From Lamellibrachia satsuma (lineage: Eukaryota > Annelida > Polychaeta > Sabellida > Siboglinidae), in NCBI GenBank assembly GCA_033239005.1, contig BSQZ01000022.1, forward strand, positions 5,935,501-5,999,500: 64,000 nucleotides of DNA, given 5' to 3'. The position numbers were made by a program, and so were the translations under genes. Positions 24,901 to 32,966 of this stretch are shown here, piece by piece. How positions within the stretch are numbered: position 1 is the stretch's first letter; each line of letters begins with the position of its first letter. The notes beneath the pieces are model-generated. The model was not told the origin of the DNA. It ran no database searches and saw only the letters and a program-made list of their open reading frames with translations.

Positions 24901-27900
24901 GTTTTGACGTGATGACACTTGACACTCATGATTTATATGCACTGATGGTTCACAACGTGTTTATTTGACGTGATGACACTTGACACTCATGATTTATATG
25001 CACTGATGGTTCACAACGTGTTTATTTGACGTGATGACACTTGACACTCATGATTTATATGCACTGATGGTTCACAACGTGTTTATTTGACGTGATGACA
25101 CTTGCACTCATGATTTATATGCACTGATGGTTCACAACGTGTTTATTTGACGTGATGACACTTGACACTCATGATTTATATGCACTGATGGTTCACAACT
25201 TGTTTATTTGACGTGATGACACTTGACACTCATGATTTATATGCACTGATGGTTCACAACTTGTTTATTTGACGTGGTGACACTTGCACTCATGATTTAT
25301 ATGCACTGACGGTTCACAACTTGTTTATTTGACGTGATGACACTTGCACTCATGATTTATATGCACTGACGGTTCACAACTTGTTTATTTGACGTGATGA
25401 CACTTGACACTCATGATTTATATGCACTGACGGTTCACAACTTGTTTATTTGACGTGATGACACTTGACACTCATGATTTATATGCACTGACGGTTCACA
25501 ACTTGTTTATTTGACGTGATGACACTTGACACTCATGATTTATATGCACTGACGGTTCACAACTTGTTTATTTGACGTGATGACACTTGACACTCATGAT
25601 TTATATGCACTGACGGTTCACAACTTGTTTATTTGACGTGATGACACTTGACACTCATGATTTATATGCACTGACGGTTCACAACTTGTTTATTTGACGT
25701 GATGACACTTGACACTCATGATTTATATGCACTGACGGTTCACAACTTGTTTATTTGACGTGATGACACTTGACACTCATGATTTATATGCACTGACGGT
25801 TCACAACTTGTTTATTTGACGTGATGACACTTGACACTCATGATTTATATGCACTGACGGTTCACAACTTGTTTATTTGACGTGATGACACTTGACACTC
25901 ATGATTTATATGCACTGACGGTTCACAACTTGCTTATTTGACGTGATGACACTTGACACTCATGATTTATATGCACTGACGGTTCACAACTTGCTTATTT
26001 GACGTGATGACACTTGACACTCATGATTTATATGCACTGACGGTTCACAACTTGCTTATTTGACGTGATGACACTTGACACTCATGATTTATATGCACTG
26101 ACGGTTCACAACTTGCTTATTTGACGTGATGACACTTGACACTCATGATTTATATGCACTGACGGTTCACAACTTGTTTATTTGACGTGATGACACTTGA
26201 CACTCATGATTTATATGCACTGAAGGTTCTCAACTTGTTTATTTGACGTGATGACACTTGACACTCATGATTTATATGCACTGAAGGTTCTCAACTTGTT
26301 TATTTGACGTGGTGACACTTGACACTCATGATTTATATGCACTGACGGTTCACAACTTGTCTATTTGATGTGATGACACTCGACACTCATGATTTATATG
26401 CACTGACGGTTCACAACTTGTTTATTTGACGTGATGACACTTGACACTCATGATTTATATGCACTGACGGTTCACAACTTGTCTATTTGATGTGATGACA
26501 CTCGACACTCATGATTTATATGCACTGATGGTTCACAACTTGTTTATTTGTTGTTTAAGGTGGCTGACTCCTTAAATAAAAGTAATGAAACTAAAAAATT
26601 TAAAGGTTGTTTGAAATCCATTAGACCCCCAAAAGCCCAAACATGCAAAAAAGTTGGGGAGTACCATGCAAAGTTTTGAAATATCTGATATATTAACAGT
26701 TACGTCACCAACAAAATTAGCAAAATACTGTATTCTGATCATAATCAGTCATAACTTGAGATTTATTTACTATTCAAATATAAAGCTTGCAGGAATGTTG
26801 CAATTTGATGTTAGTATAAAATTATATAAATAGAGGTTTTCCTATCTTGAAAGCACCACCCTAACCAAATGTTCTTGTAAAAAAAACACTGTTATCAAGA
26901 CCGTTTCATTTCAGTAAAAGTTATTTCATCTCTACTTACATAGAAAAAATCAGTCAAGTGCTGGACAGATATGAAGGTTTTGCTATCTTGAAATCAGACT
27001 CAGAAAAAAAAATTTTTGTAACGATTCCACAACAGAAGTCATACTGCTTATCCGTGAGAGGTGCCACATGTATAACGTTTAAGTTATAATGATTTCGGTT
27101 CTTACTAACTTATCCGTGAGAGGTGCCACATGTATAACGTTTAAGTTATAATGATTTCGGTTCTTACTAACTTATCCGTGAGGGGTGCCACATGTATAAC
27201 GTTTAAGTTATAATGATTTCGGTTCTTACTAACTTATCCGTGAGGGGTGCCACATGTATAACGTTTAAGTTATAATGATTTCGGTTCTTACTAACTTATC
27301 CGTGAGGGGTGCCACATGTATAACGTTTAAGTTATAATGATTTCGGTTCTTACTAACTTATCCGTGAGAGGTGCCACATGTATAACGTTTAAGTTATAAT
27401 GATTTCGGTTCTTACTAACTTATCCGTGAGAGGTGCCACATGTATAACGTTTAAGTTATAATGATTTCGGTTCTTACTAACTTATCCGTGAGAGGTGCCA
27501 CATGTATAACGTTTAAGTTATAATGATTTCGGTTCTTACTAACTTATCCGTGAGGGGTGCCACATGTATAACGTTTAAGTTATAATGATTTCGGTTCTTA
27601 CTAACTTATCCGTGAGAGGTGCCACATGTATAACGCTTAAGTTATAATGATTTCGGTTCTTACTAACTTATCCGTGAGAGGTGCCACATGTATAACGTTT
27701 AAGTTATAATGATTTCGGTTCTTACTAACTTATCCGTGAGAGGTGCCACATGTATAACGTTTAAGTTATAATGATTTCGGTTCTTACTAACTTATCCGTG
27801 AGAGGTGCCACATGTATAACGTTTAAGTTATAATGATTTCGGTTCTTACTAACTTATCCGTGAGAGGTGCCACATGTATAACGCTTAAGTTATAATGATT

Positions 27901-30900
27901 TCGGTTCTTACTAACTTATCCGTGAGAGGTGCCACATGTATAACGTTTAAGTTATAATGATTTCGGTTCTTACTAACTTATCCGTGAGAGGTGCCACATG
28001 TATAACGTTTAAGTTATAATGATTTCGGTTCTTACTAACTTATCCGTGAGAGGTGCCACATGTATAACGTTTAAGTTATAATGATTTCGGTTCTTACTAA
28101 CTTATCCGTGAGAGGTGCCACATGTATAACGCTTAAGTTATAATGATTTCGGTTCTTACTAACTTATCCGTGAGAGGTGCCACATGTATAACGCTTAAGT
28201 TATAATGATTTCGGTTCTTACTAACTTATCCGTGAGAGGTGCCACATGTATAACGTTTAAGTTATAATGATTTCGGTTCTTACTAACTTATCCGTGAGAG
28301 GTGCCACATGTATAACGTTTAAGTTATAATGATTTCGGTTCTTACTAACTTATCCGTGAGAGGTGCCACATGTATAACGTTTAAGTTATAATCATTTCGG
28401 TTCTTAATAACTTATCCGTGAGAGGTGCCACATGTATAACGTTTAAGTTATAATGATTTCGGTTCTTACTAACTTATCCGTGAGAGGTGCCACATGTATA
28501 ACGTTTAAGTTATAATGATTTCGGTTCTTACTAACTTATCCGTGAGAGGTGCCACATGTATAACGTTTAAGTTATAATGATTTCGGTTCTTACTAACTTA
28601 TCCGTGAGAGGTGCCACATGTATAACGTTTAAGTTATAATGATTTCGGTTCTTACTAACTTATCCGTGAGAGGTGCCACATGTATAACGTTTAAGTTATA
28701 ATGATTTCGGTTCTTACTAACTTATCCGTGAGAGGTGCCACATGTATAACGTTTAAGTTATAATGATTTCGGTTCTTACTAACTTATCCGTGAGAGGTGC
28801 CACATGTATAACGTTTAAGTTATAATGATTTCGGTTCTTACTAACTTATCCGTGAGAGGCGCCTCATGTATAACGTTTAAGTTATAATCATTTCGGTTCT
28901 TACTAACTTATCCGTGAGAGGCGCCACATGTATAACGTTTAAGTTATAATCATTTCGGTTCTTACTAACTTATCCGTGAGAGGCGCCACATGAATAACGT
29001 TTAAGTAATAATGATTTCGGTTCTTACTAACTTATCCGTGAGAGGCGCCACATGAATAACGTTTAAGTAATAATGATTTCGGTTCTTACTAACTTATCCG
29101 TGAGAGGCGCCACATGTATAACGTTTAAGTTATAATCATTTCGGTTCTTACTAACTTATCCGTGAGAGGCGCCACATGTATAACGTTTAAGTTATAATCA
29201 TTTCGGTTCTTACTAACTTATCCGTGAGAGGCGCCACATGTATAACGTTTAAGTTATAATCATTTCGGTTCTTACTAACTTATCCGTGAGAGGCGCCACA
29301 TGTATAACGTTTAAGTTATAATCATTTCGGTTCTTACTAACTTATCCGTGAGAGGCGCCACATGTATAACGTTTAAGTTATAATCATTTCGGTTCTTACT
29401 AACTTATCCGTGAGAGGCGCCACATGTATAACGTTTAAGTTATAATCATTTCGGTTCTTACTAACTTATCCGTGAGAGGCGCCACATGTATAACGTTTAA
29501 GTTATAATCATTTCGGTTCTTACTAACTTATCCGTGAGAGGCGCCACATGAATAACGTTTAAGTAATAATGATTTCGGTTCTTACTAACTTATCCGTGAG
29601 AGGCGCCACATGAATAACGTTTAAGTTATAATGATTTCGGTTCTTACTAACGTTCTTTTACCAAAAATGTATCATTTATGTTTACTGTTGGCTTTATGGA
29701 CTTAGTTTCAGTCGACAATATAAGTTTTCTGTATAAAGCAGAAGAATGTGTTACTAACAATCTGTTTTAATTATTTTGTTGCCGACAGCCATCTTGGTGT
29801 AATGTTTACTGTATTGCAGTCAGCTGATTGGTATAATGTCTCAGCTGCTATCTCAAAGGTAATGTTTACTGATACTCTGTTACTGCCATTTCAGCCCGCA
29901 GAATCTCAACAAAGCGCAAAAAGACCGGTGCAGTCATCGATGTGATGAAGAAGCAGACCCCTGGTGTCGGAGCTGAGAACACAGGTTCGTCAGAGTTGAC
30001 AGGATTGTTGACCGGACAGATTCTGCCTCAGTCCTACACCCGGCCACGCTACCGGGCAACCGGTGCAGTTAGCAAGAGCGCCATTACACTGAACCAGATC
30101 TCTACAGTAGGTGGCAGCACCGTGATGTGTACGCCAAAGTCGGCCCTCAGTGGAAACCTGAGTAGTTACGCTGAGCGTCTGGCACTGACAGCGTCCACTC
30201 TACAGCAGCGTTTGCTGTCGCCATTTGCCCAACAGCAGGGTAACGGGGCAGGGGAGGCAGGTGTGGGGTTGACAGTTGTACAGCAGGGGCACTCATCAGG
30301 GGCAGTTACTGGCGCTCCATCGTTGGTGATCAGCCAGGCACCAACACGTCTGCAGCATACGGGCGGGGCAGGCGACTGCGATGCATCCAAGACAGACGCA
30401 GTCAAGAAACATCTGCAGAAGTTGACCGGGACCTCGGATGAACCCGTGTTCCTCAGTCAGATCCTCCCGTCAGTAACCGCCTCACTCGCGGCCGACAAGT
30501 CAGCACAGACTGCGAAAGAATTGACCATCGGTGGTCATCCTTCCCCAGCGTCTACACAGAAGTCGTTTGTGTTGTCACAGGGTGGCACCCTAGTGCCGGT
30601 CAGTGAGGGTCAACGGGTGATCATCGGGGGCGCAGCGTCGTCTCAAACCCACTTCACATTGGCTGGACACGCAACTCACCGCTCAACCGCAAGACTCGTC
30701 AGTCTGTGCGCTGTCGACCATGGGGCAAGACTATCGGCCGACTCTGAGCAGGCGATTCAGAAGCTACAGTTTCATGACTTCCCCTTGACCACAACTGCCA
30801 TGACACAGTCCAGCAGCGTCCTGCACGTGTCACAGGCAGCGCTCATCACAAGGGGGCAGCCATCTCATACAGTGACTGCGGCGAAAACTGGCCAGAGCAT

Positions 30901-31576
30901 TGTGGCTACTAGTGGCGTCAAGAGTGGTCAGGCTATTGTAGTGACCGGTAGCATTGCTTCGGCCAACAATCACAGCAGCATAGTCTCTGGCGGCACTGTG
31001 CGGGTTGGTAACCAAACCATTGTGGTGTCTGGAGGTTCTGCTGGGAAGACTGGTCAGAGTCTGATGGATACAGGGGGGTCAGGCCAGGAGGGGGGGTCAC
31101 TGGTAGGGGTGACTGACTCCCCGGTCACAATGAAGATTGGCCAAGGTGGTGTTGACGGCAGAATCGTGTCATTTACATCACAGGTGGCCAAGAAGCCATT
31201 TGTTGTGTCGACCAGCACGGGGACGACTAAGCCAGTGCACAACATTACATACACGTGTAGCACGCCCACCAGCACAGCCACTGCCACCCACGTCGCCACG
31301 GAACCACTGGGCAAAGTGTCCTCTATTGTTGAGAGTCCACCTGGCGTTGACGTCATCAGTGTGTCCAGTAGCACTGATCTACCTTCCACACAGTCTTCTG
31401 TCATGACGATGTCCAACATGAAGACCCTCCCTACAGCGTCCGGTTCCTCTGGCCGTGGAGGTCGTGTCGGGTCAGCTGTGTCTGTGTCGTATGTCACCAC
31501 AGCCAAGCCTGTCCTGCCGACGGTGACAAGCACTCGAACCAGGCGAATAAAGATGCCGAAGCAGTACGACCTTTAG
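259..31576 (+). CDS. KANSL3: KANSL3, NSL histone acetyltransferase complex subunit 3 (12 coding exons)
   Basis: Spliced gene. Coding exons: 259-485, 1199-1357, 6146-6236, 7607-7690, 11086-11187, 11769-11900, 14913-15131, 16358-16429, 17374-17670, 18422-18586, 23597-23777, 29895-31576. All phases join and the sum is 3,411 nt (1,136 residues plus stop). The family is recognised from conserved stretches such as [38 protein letters not shown] and [11 protein letters not shown]. Residues about 265-470 form the alpha/beta-hydrolase-like fold; the nucleophile elbow reads GWLVG (352-356), so the catalytic serine is absent and the domain is probably non-enzymatic, as in vertebrate KANSL3. Basic clusters near 494-501 and 577-585 could be nuclear localisation signals. 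The last exon encodes about 560 Ser/Thr/Gly-rich, probably disordered residues. Known family role: scaffold of the KAT8/MOF-containing NSL complex that acetylates histone H4. An upstream non-coding exon probably lies outside or before 241. Longer than the roughly 900-residue human protein, mostly in the tail. Confidence 0.93.
654..1142. mobile_element. hAT-like MITE, non-autonomous, diverged copy
   Basis: It fills most of KANSL3 intron 1. The left end CACTGGGTTCAATTAC and right end AATTGGACCCAGTCCTG are inverted relatives of each other. The flanks ATTGTTGA (646-653) and ACTGTTGA (1143-1150) are a 7-of-8 target duplication, the size expected of hAT elements. The interior is many AATTAC/GTAATT repeats and no gene. 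It is the same family as the copy at 56524-57001. Confidence 0.75.
1199..1357 (+). CDS. KANSL3: KANSL3 coding exon 2
   Basis: Acceptor TTTCAG ends at 1198; donor GTACAG starts at 1358. It encodes the [13 protein letters not shown] motif followed by DDWED, both matching KANSL3. Phase in 2, phase out 2. Confidence 0.9.
1480..5300. repeat. Minisatellite, 78-bp unit, about 49 copies, in KANSL3 intron 2
   Basis: Nearly identical 78-bp units run without a break. Because 78 is a multiple of three and the unit lacks stops, long open frames appear on both strands; they are by-products. Four units carry the same 2-bp loss after GGCGTCT (near 3569, 3723, 3955 and 5201). Each unit contains a pyrimidine-rich run ending in CAG that resembles a 3' splice site. 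Confidence 0.98.
5301..6145. other. Rest of KANSL3 intron 2
   Basis: AT-rich intron with no recognisable gene, element or array. Confidence 0.5.
6146..6236 (+). CDS. KANSL3: KANSL3 coding exon 3
   Basis: Acceptor GGCAG ends at 6145; donor GTAAGA starts at 6237. It encodes a TGWTM...LFNK segment and [10 protein letters not shown], colinear with human KANSL3. It completes the Arg codon split from exon 2. The upstream intron holds the 3.8-kb 78-bp array. Confidence 0.92.
6701..7097. repeat. Minisatellite, 24-bp unit, about 16 copies, KANSL3 intron 3
   Basis: Units share GGCCTCACCTGGTTG followed by a short variable TTTACAT/TTGACAT/ATTACAC part. The repeated CACCTG is an E-box word, but I infer no function from it. 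Confidence 0.95.
7098..7606. other. KANSL3 intron 3, unique part
   Basis: AT-rich intronic sequence ending in the exon 4 acceptor. Nothing else recognised. Confidence 0.4.
7607..7690 (+). CDS. KANSL3: KANSL3 coding exon 4
   Basis: Acceptor CTGCAG ends at 7606; strong donor GTAAGT starts at 7691. It encodes NEPVVRR, then a basic [12 protein letters not shown] segment. Both ends are phase 0. Confidence 0.92.
7926..8110 (+). mobile_element. Possible Tigger/pogo-type transposon end
   Basis: The sequence TA|CAGTAGTACCTGCC followed by repeated CGGACACCTG phrases resembles the terminal repeat of Tigger/pogo DNA transposons with a TA target. I could not find the opposite end or transposase motifs, so it may be a decayed fragment. 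Confidence 0.4.
8111..8950. other. KANSL3 intron 4, unassigned part
   Basis: No recognisable coding similarity. A short open stretch around 8189-8467 has no family features that I can see. Confidence 0.4.
8951..10677. repeat. Minisatellite, 69-bp unit, about 25 copies, KANSL3 intron 4
   Basis: Highly regular 69-bp units containing TTTGCATGCAC and TTTACCCTAGGAA. The period is a multiple of three with no stops, so frames of nearly 600 codons stay open on both strands; composition and regularity mark them as by-products. Variants such as CACTGTGTTGTG and CACGGCGTTGTG alternate, suggesting two-unit duplication steps between about 9241 and 9700. Confidence 0.98.
10690..11085. other. KANSL3 intron 4, 3' part
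   Basis: A mixed-composition, locally GC-rich stretch (10710-10960) stands out from the AT-rich intron and may be an old insertion. No recognisable protein family. Confidence 0.35.
11086..11187 (+). CDS. KANSL3: KANSL3 coding exon 5
   Basis: Acceptor AACAG ends at 11085; donor GTAAAA starts at 11188. Its 34 codons include [11 protein letters not shown] and [13 protein letters not shown], colinear with the family. Phase 0 at both ends. Confidence 0.92.
11188..11768. other. KANSL3 intron 5
   Basis: Ordinary intron, no array. 11330-11450 is less AT-rich than its surroundings but unassigned. Confidence 0.4.
11769..11900 (+). CDS. KANSL3: KANSL3 coding exon 6
   Basis: Acceptor ACTAG ends at 11768; donor GTGAGT starts at 11901. 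Its 44 codons include [14 protein letters not shown], a strongly conserved KANSL3 signature just before the hydrolase-like fold. Confidence 0.93.
12191..14412. repeat. Minisatellite, 31/32-bp unit, about 70 copies, KANSL3 intron 6
   Basis: Units share GTCACGAGGGAGACAGTCCC and CAATGTTAAG, with or without one extra G. The 5' copies are diverged and the middle and 3' copies nearly identical. Rare variants (CCCTTGTTAAGG, and a shortened CAGTGTTAAGG unit) recur 717 bp apart (13474 and 14191; 13561 and 14278), showing a higher-order duplication inside the array. Confidence 0.97.
14413..14912. other. KANSL3 intron 6, 3' part
   Basis: AT-rich sequence ending with the exon 7 acceptor. No element recognised. 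Confidence 0.4.
14913..15131 (+). CDS. KANSL3: KANSL3 coding exon 7, start of the hydrolase-like domain
   Basis: Acceptor CTACAG ends at 14912; donor GTAGGT starts at 15132. Its 73 codons contain the first strand of the fold (LLLLAPSGP), [18 protein letters not shown] and [16 protein letters not shown]. Confidence 0.94.
15464..15768. repeat. Irregular minisatellite of about 22-26 bp, KANSL3 intron 7
   Basis: Units of the form CACCAGTCATATTCA plus CAGTTACATA or GCCGTCATAT alternate irregularly, giving a mixed array of about a dozen units. Just upstream (15210-15320) is a pyrimidine-rich CT stretch. Confidence 0.85.
16001..16135. repeat. Two direct repeats of about 61 bp
   Basis: A block containing ATTTTGTTGATAAG and GGTTACAGTACAATGGATAT occurs twice in tandem: a two-copy, possibly incipient minisatellite. 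Confidence 0.75.
16358..16429 (+). CDS. KANSL3: KANSL3 coding exon 8, degenerate nucleophile elbow
   Basis: Acceptor TTTCAG ends at 16357; donor GTGAGT starts at 16430. Its 24 codons carry [16 protein letters not shown]. The elbow G-x-S-x-G of active hydrolases is G-W-L-V-G here. An 18-bp array rich in donor-like GTAAGT begins a few bases past the true donor. Confidence 0.94.
16437..16555. repeat. Minisatellite, 18-bp unit, about 6 copies, next to the exon 8 donor
   Basis: Units read GGTAGTAAGTCACAATCA with CAAGCA variants. The array starts about 8 bp after the exon 8 splice donor, and every unit carries GTAAGT, the ideal U1-binding donor core. Confidence 0.9.
16618..16695. repeat. (CA)n microsatellite
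   Basis: About 38 uninterrupted CA dinucleotides in KANSL3 intron 8. Confidence 0.98.
16696..17373. other. KANSL3 intron 8, unique part
   Basis: AT-rich intron. A short duplicated AACAATTGTACGTAAT phrase (about 16743 and 16777) is the only structure noticed. Confidence 0.4.
17374..17670 (+). CDS. KANSL3: KANSL3 coding exon 9, core of the hydrolase-like domain
   Basis: Acceptor CTGCAG ends at 17373; donor GTGGGA starts at 17671. Its 99 codons contain AVVCLGFPF, then [21 protein letters not shown] and a lysine-rich [20 protein letters not shown] stretch; all are colinear with vertebrate KANSL3. This is the most conserved exon. Confidence 0.96.
17671..18421. other. KANSL3 intron 9
   Basis: AT-rich. 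The stretch 18040-18240 ends in ATGGGCTCTTGCC, GAAATAAAAC and a run of ATT repeats, and resembles the 3' end of a non-LTR retroelement or a SINE tail; not assignable. Confidence 0.4.
18422..18586 (+). CDS. KANSL3: KANSL3 coding exon 10
   Basis: Acceptor TTTTTCAG ends at 18421; donor GTGGGT starts at 18587 (an alternative GTGAAC at 18591 would break the phase). It encodes [11 protein letters not shown], closing the hydrolase-like domain, then a basic KRKQRKRR cluster that may be a nuclear localisation signal. Confidence 0.85.
18797..18924. repeat. Interrupted (GAT)n microsatellite
   Basis: About 42 GATG-type triplets with GTT and AAT interruptions in KANSL3 intron 10. The open frames of Met or Ser across it are not genes. 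Confidence 0.95.
19164..19405. repeat. 24/25-bp array at the 5' end of a SINE, about 10 copies
   Basis: Unit TAGTTGATACTAGGGGCACG plus GTTG. The unit continues directly into a tRNA-derived SINE and contains TAGTTGA...GG, which resembles a Pol III A box (TRGYNNA...GG). Only one B box follows. Confidence 0.92.
19380..19690 (+). mobile_element. tRNA-derived SINE
   Basis: A-box-like TAGTTGATACTAGG near 19384 is followed by a perfect B box GGTTCGAGTCC at 19418-19428. A body with CACTCAGCTATATAGATAAG and a 3' end of GTGTAAAGCACTTTGAGCAG and GCTGTATAAG follow. The promoter plus conserved 3' tail is typical of invertebrate SINEs. Both ends are tandemly expanded. Confidence 0.8.
19647..22972. repeat. 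Minisatellite, 35-bp unit, about 95 copies, KANSL3 intron 10
   Basis: The unit is CAGTCCCATGGAATGGATAC plus TGGGCTGTATAAGAA. The first, divergent unit (CAGTCCCATAGACAGG...) is the SINE 3' tail, so the array grew out of the SINE. Variants (GACTGG for GAATGG, TGTG for TGGG, CCTTGG clustered at 22620-22920) mark subfamilies. No stop occurs in three reverse frames, giving frames of over 1,000 codons by chance of unit sequence. Confidence 0.98.
22973..23596. other. KANSL3 intron 10, 3' part
   Basis: AT-rich intron with nothing recognised except the exon 11 acceptor. Confidence 0.4.
23597..23777 (+). CDS. KANSL3: KANSL3 coding exon 11
   Basis: Acceptor CGACAG ends at 23596; donor GTAAGA starts at 23778. 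It encodes a proline/serine-rich linker of low conservation. The exon's last 22 nt and its donor are the first unit of the 77-bp array that follows, so about ten more copies of this exon end and donor lie downstream. Confidence 0.78.
23756..24603. repeat. Minisatellite, 77-bp unit, 11 copies, seeded by KANSL3 exon 11
   Basis: Copy 1 starts inside coding exon 11 (at CTTCAGCCTCAGTGTCTTCA). Every unit thus repeats the exon's last 22 nt, the donor GTAAGA and about 50 nt of intron. Units begin at 23756 and then every 77 bp. Copies differ at a few sites (CAGCGGCTC, CGGCGGCCC). Confidence 0.97.
24904..26552. repeat. Minisatellite, 61-bp unit, about 27 copies, KANSL3 intron 11
   Basis: Units contain TTTGACGTGATGACACTTGA and ATGATTTATATGCACTGA. 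Every unit has a TGACGT word (half of a CRE-like site) and alternative 2-bp losses (CTTGCACTC). Subfamilies are ordered along the array (GATGG, then GACGG; CGTGTT, then CTTGTT, then CTTGCT). Confidence 0.97.
26553..27046. other. Spacer between two KANSL3 intron 11 arrays
   Basis: AT-rich unique sequence with weak internal repetition (ATATAAATAGAGGTTTTCCTA near 26825; ATATGAAGGTTTTGCTATC near 26970). No gene. Confidence 0.4.
27047..29650. repeat. Minisatellite, 62-bp unit, about 42 copies, KANSL3 intron 11
   Basis: Units contain CTTATCCGTGAGAGGTGCCA and TAACGTTTAAGTTATAATGA. The 5' two thirds carry GGTGCC/AATGATTT and the 3' third GGCGCC/AATCATTT; a GAATAACG...AAGTAATAAT variant occurs in adjacent pairs. 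This orderly gradient records the growth of the array. The array ends about 240 bp before exon 12. Confidence 0.98.
29895..31576 (+). CDS. KANSL3: KANSL3 coding exon 12 (long terminal exon)
   Basis: Acceptor TTTCAG ends at 29894. The first two bases complete an Ala codon from exon 11, followed by the basic run RRISTKRKK. The exon then stays open for 560 codons to TAG at 31574-31576. The product is rich in Ser, Thr, Gly and Val with repeated GQ(S/A)I(V/A)V-like phrases around 30890-31060, and ends in the basic [13 protein letters not shown]. The short ELTGLLTGQ phrase matches a KANSL3 tail motif (ELTGLLT). GC content is clearly higher than in flanking introns. Confidence 0.88.
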
Positions 31577-32815
31577 GTGACCTCTGTATGTATATATCTG
31601 TCATTCTGGGACAGTTACAAGGCACCAACATTGCTAGATGCCAATGTTGCTAGGTGCTGTTGTTGCTAGGTGCCAGTCTTGTTGGGAACAGTGCAGGCTG
31701 TAAGCTATACACTGATGACAAACAGGAGGACATGCCAAGCCATCCACAGGCATACTTAATGTGGTCGCTTATTAACGATTATCAAATAAGAACAAAATAA
31801 TACTGCTTCATGTCATTCAATTTATATTTTACATCTGGGCATCCACAATGTACCTGGCATTTATGATTATGTTAATGCACATACAGACATTACAATAGTG
31901 CCATGGTTGTGGATGGTAGATAGTGCAGTAGATTAAGCCTTGCTAAGTGTCAGTTGTTAAAGGGAAACAAGTCATGGTTTTTGGCCTGTGCACCTACACG
32001 AGCTATTAAAACATAACCATTTGTTACTACAATTAAGAATATCACGCCAGTGGTGTACCAGGAAAACCTTGTTGAACATATCATCTTAATTTCATGGGCT
32101 GCGCCATATTGTTAGATAACCCTACGTCATGAGTGTCAAAGTCTAGCATAATTTGCTTGCCAAATGAAAATATATTTATATACACCTACTCCTGTATTTG
32201 CCAGTATGATACGCCTATGCTAGTATTTGCATCCAAACTCAACTTATGTAACATATTTTAGCCTATGTTTACTAAACTATTCCTCTTGCAAAATAACACA
32301 TTTGTTTGAGACTGCACTGGTGCTGTGTAAGCCGACCTCCCATACATCACAATTGTCTAGGTTACTCGATTCTCATAGAATTGCACATATGCTTATCAGT
32401 CGCACTGGTTAACATGTCAGCCCTCGGTCAACTGGAGAAATGACCGGAATCTCTCACTTTTAGAACATATTCTGAGTAAACCAGTGACGTGATATTCTTG
32501 ATTGCACATGGTTAGTTTTTATTACCCTTTAGGTGTACAGCCCCAACACTGACTTTTGCTTCGCTTTGATGCTTTGTTTGTAGGGAACAGCCTAAAAAAA
32601 CTGCCAGACACACGCAGATAACCACGTTCAATGATAGTGTTCTCATTTCTATTATTTATTACTCCAAGTTGTGCATACAGTATAGAAACGTTTCACTCTG
32701 TTGATTATTTTATAATGACATTAGCTACACAGCTCCTCCAAGTGATATATATATATATAATTACGATATGCATCATGCTGCTCTGTCCTATTCACTGAAG
32801 TGGAAAGGTGGACAG
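31577..32815. other. KANSL3 3' UTR and downstream intergenic DNA
   Basis: A short threefold repeat of TTGCTAGGTGCCA-like phrases lies at 31625-31680. No AATAAA was noticed close to the stop codon. The 3' UTR end cannot be fixed. Confidence 0.4.
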
Positions 32816-32966
32816 GAATATATACTAGCATTACAATATATACTAGCATTACAATATATACTAGCATTACAATATATACTAGCATTACAATATATACTAG
32901 CATTACAATATATACTAGCATTACAATATATACTAGCATTACAATATATACTAGCATTACAATATA
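32816..32966. repeat. Minisatellite, 18-bp unit, 8 copies
   Basis: Unit AATATATACTAGCATTAC repeated perfectly. A TA microsatellite lies just upstream (about 32746-32758). Confidence 0.97.

Noticed and set aside
1480..29650. CRISPR-like arrays
   Set aside because: Units are head-to-tail without unique spacers, and the genome is eukaryotic. These are minisatellites.
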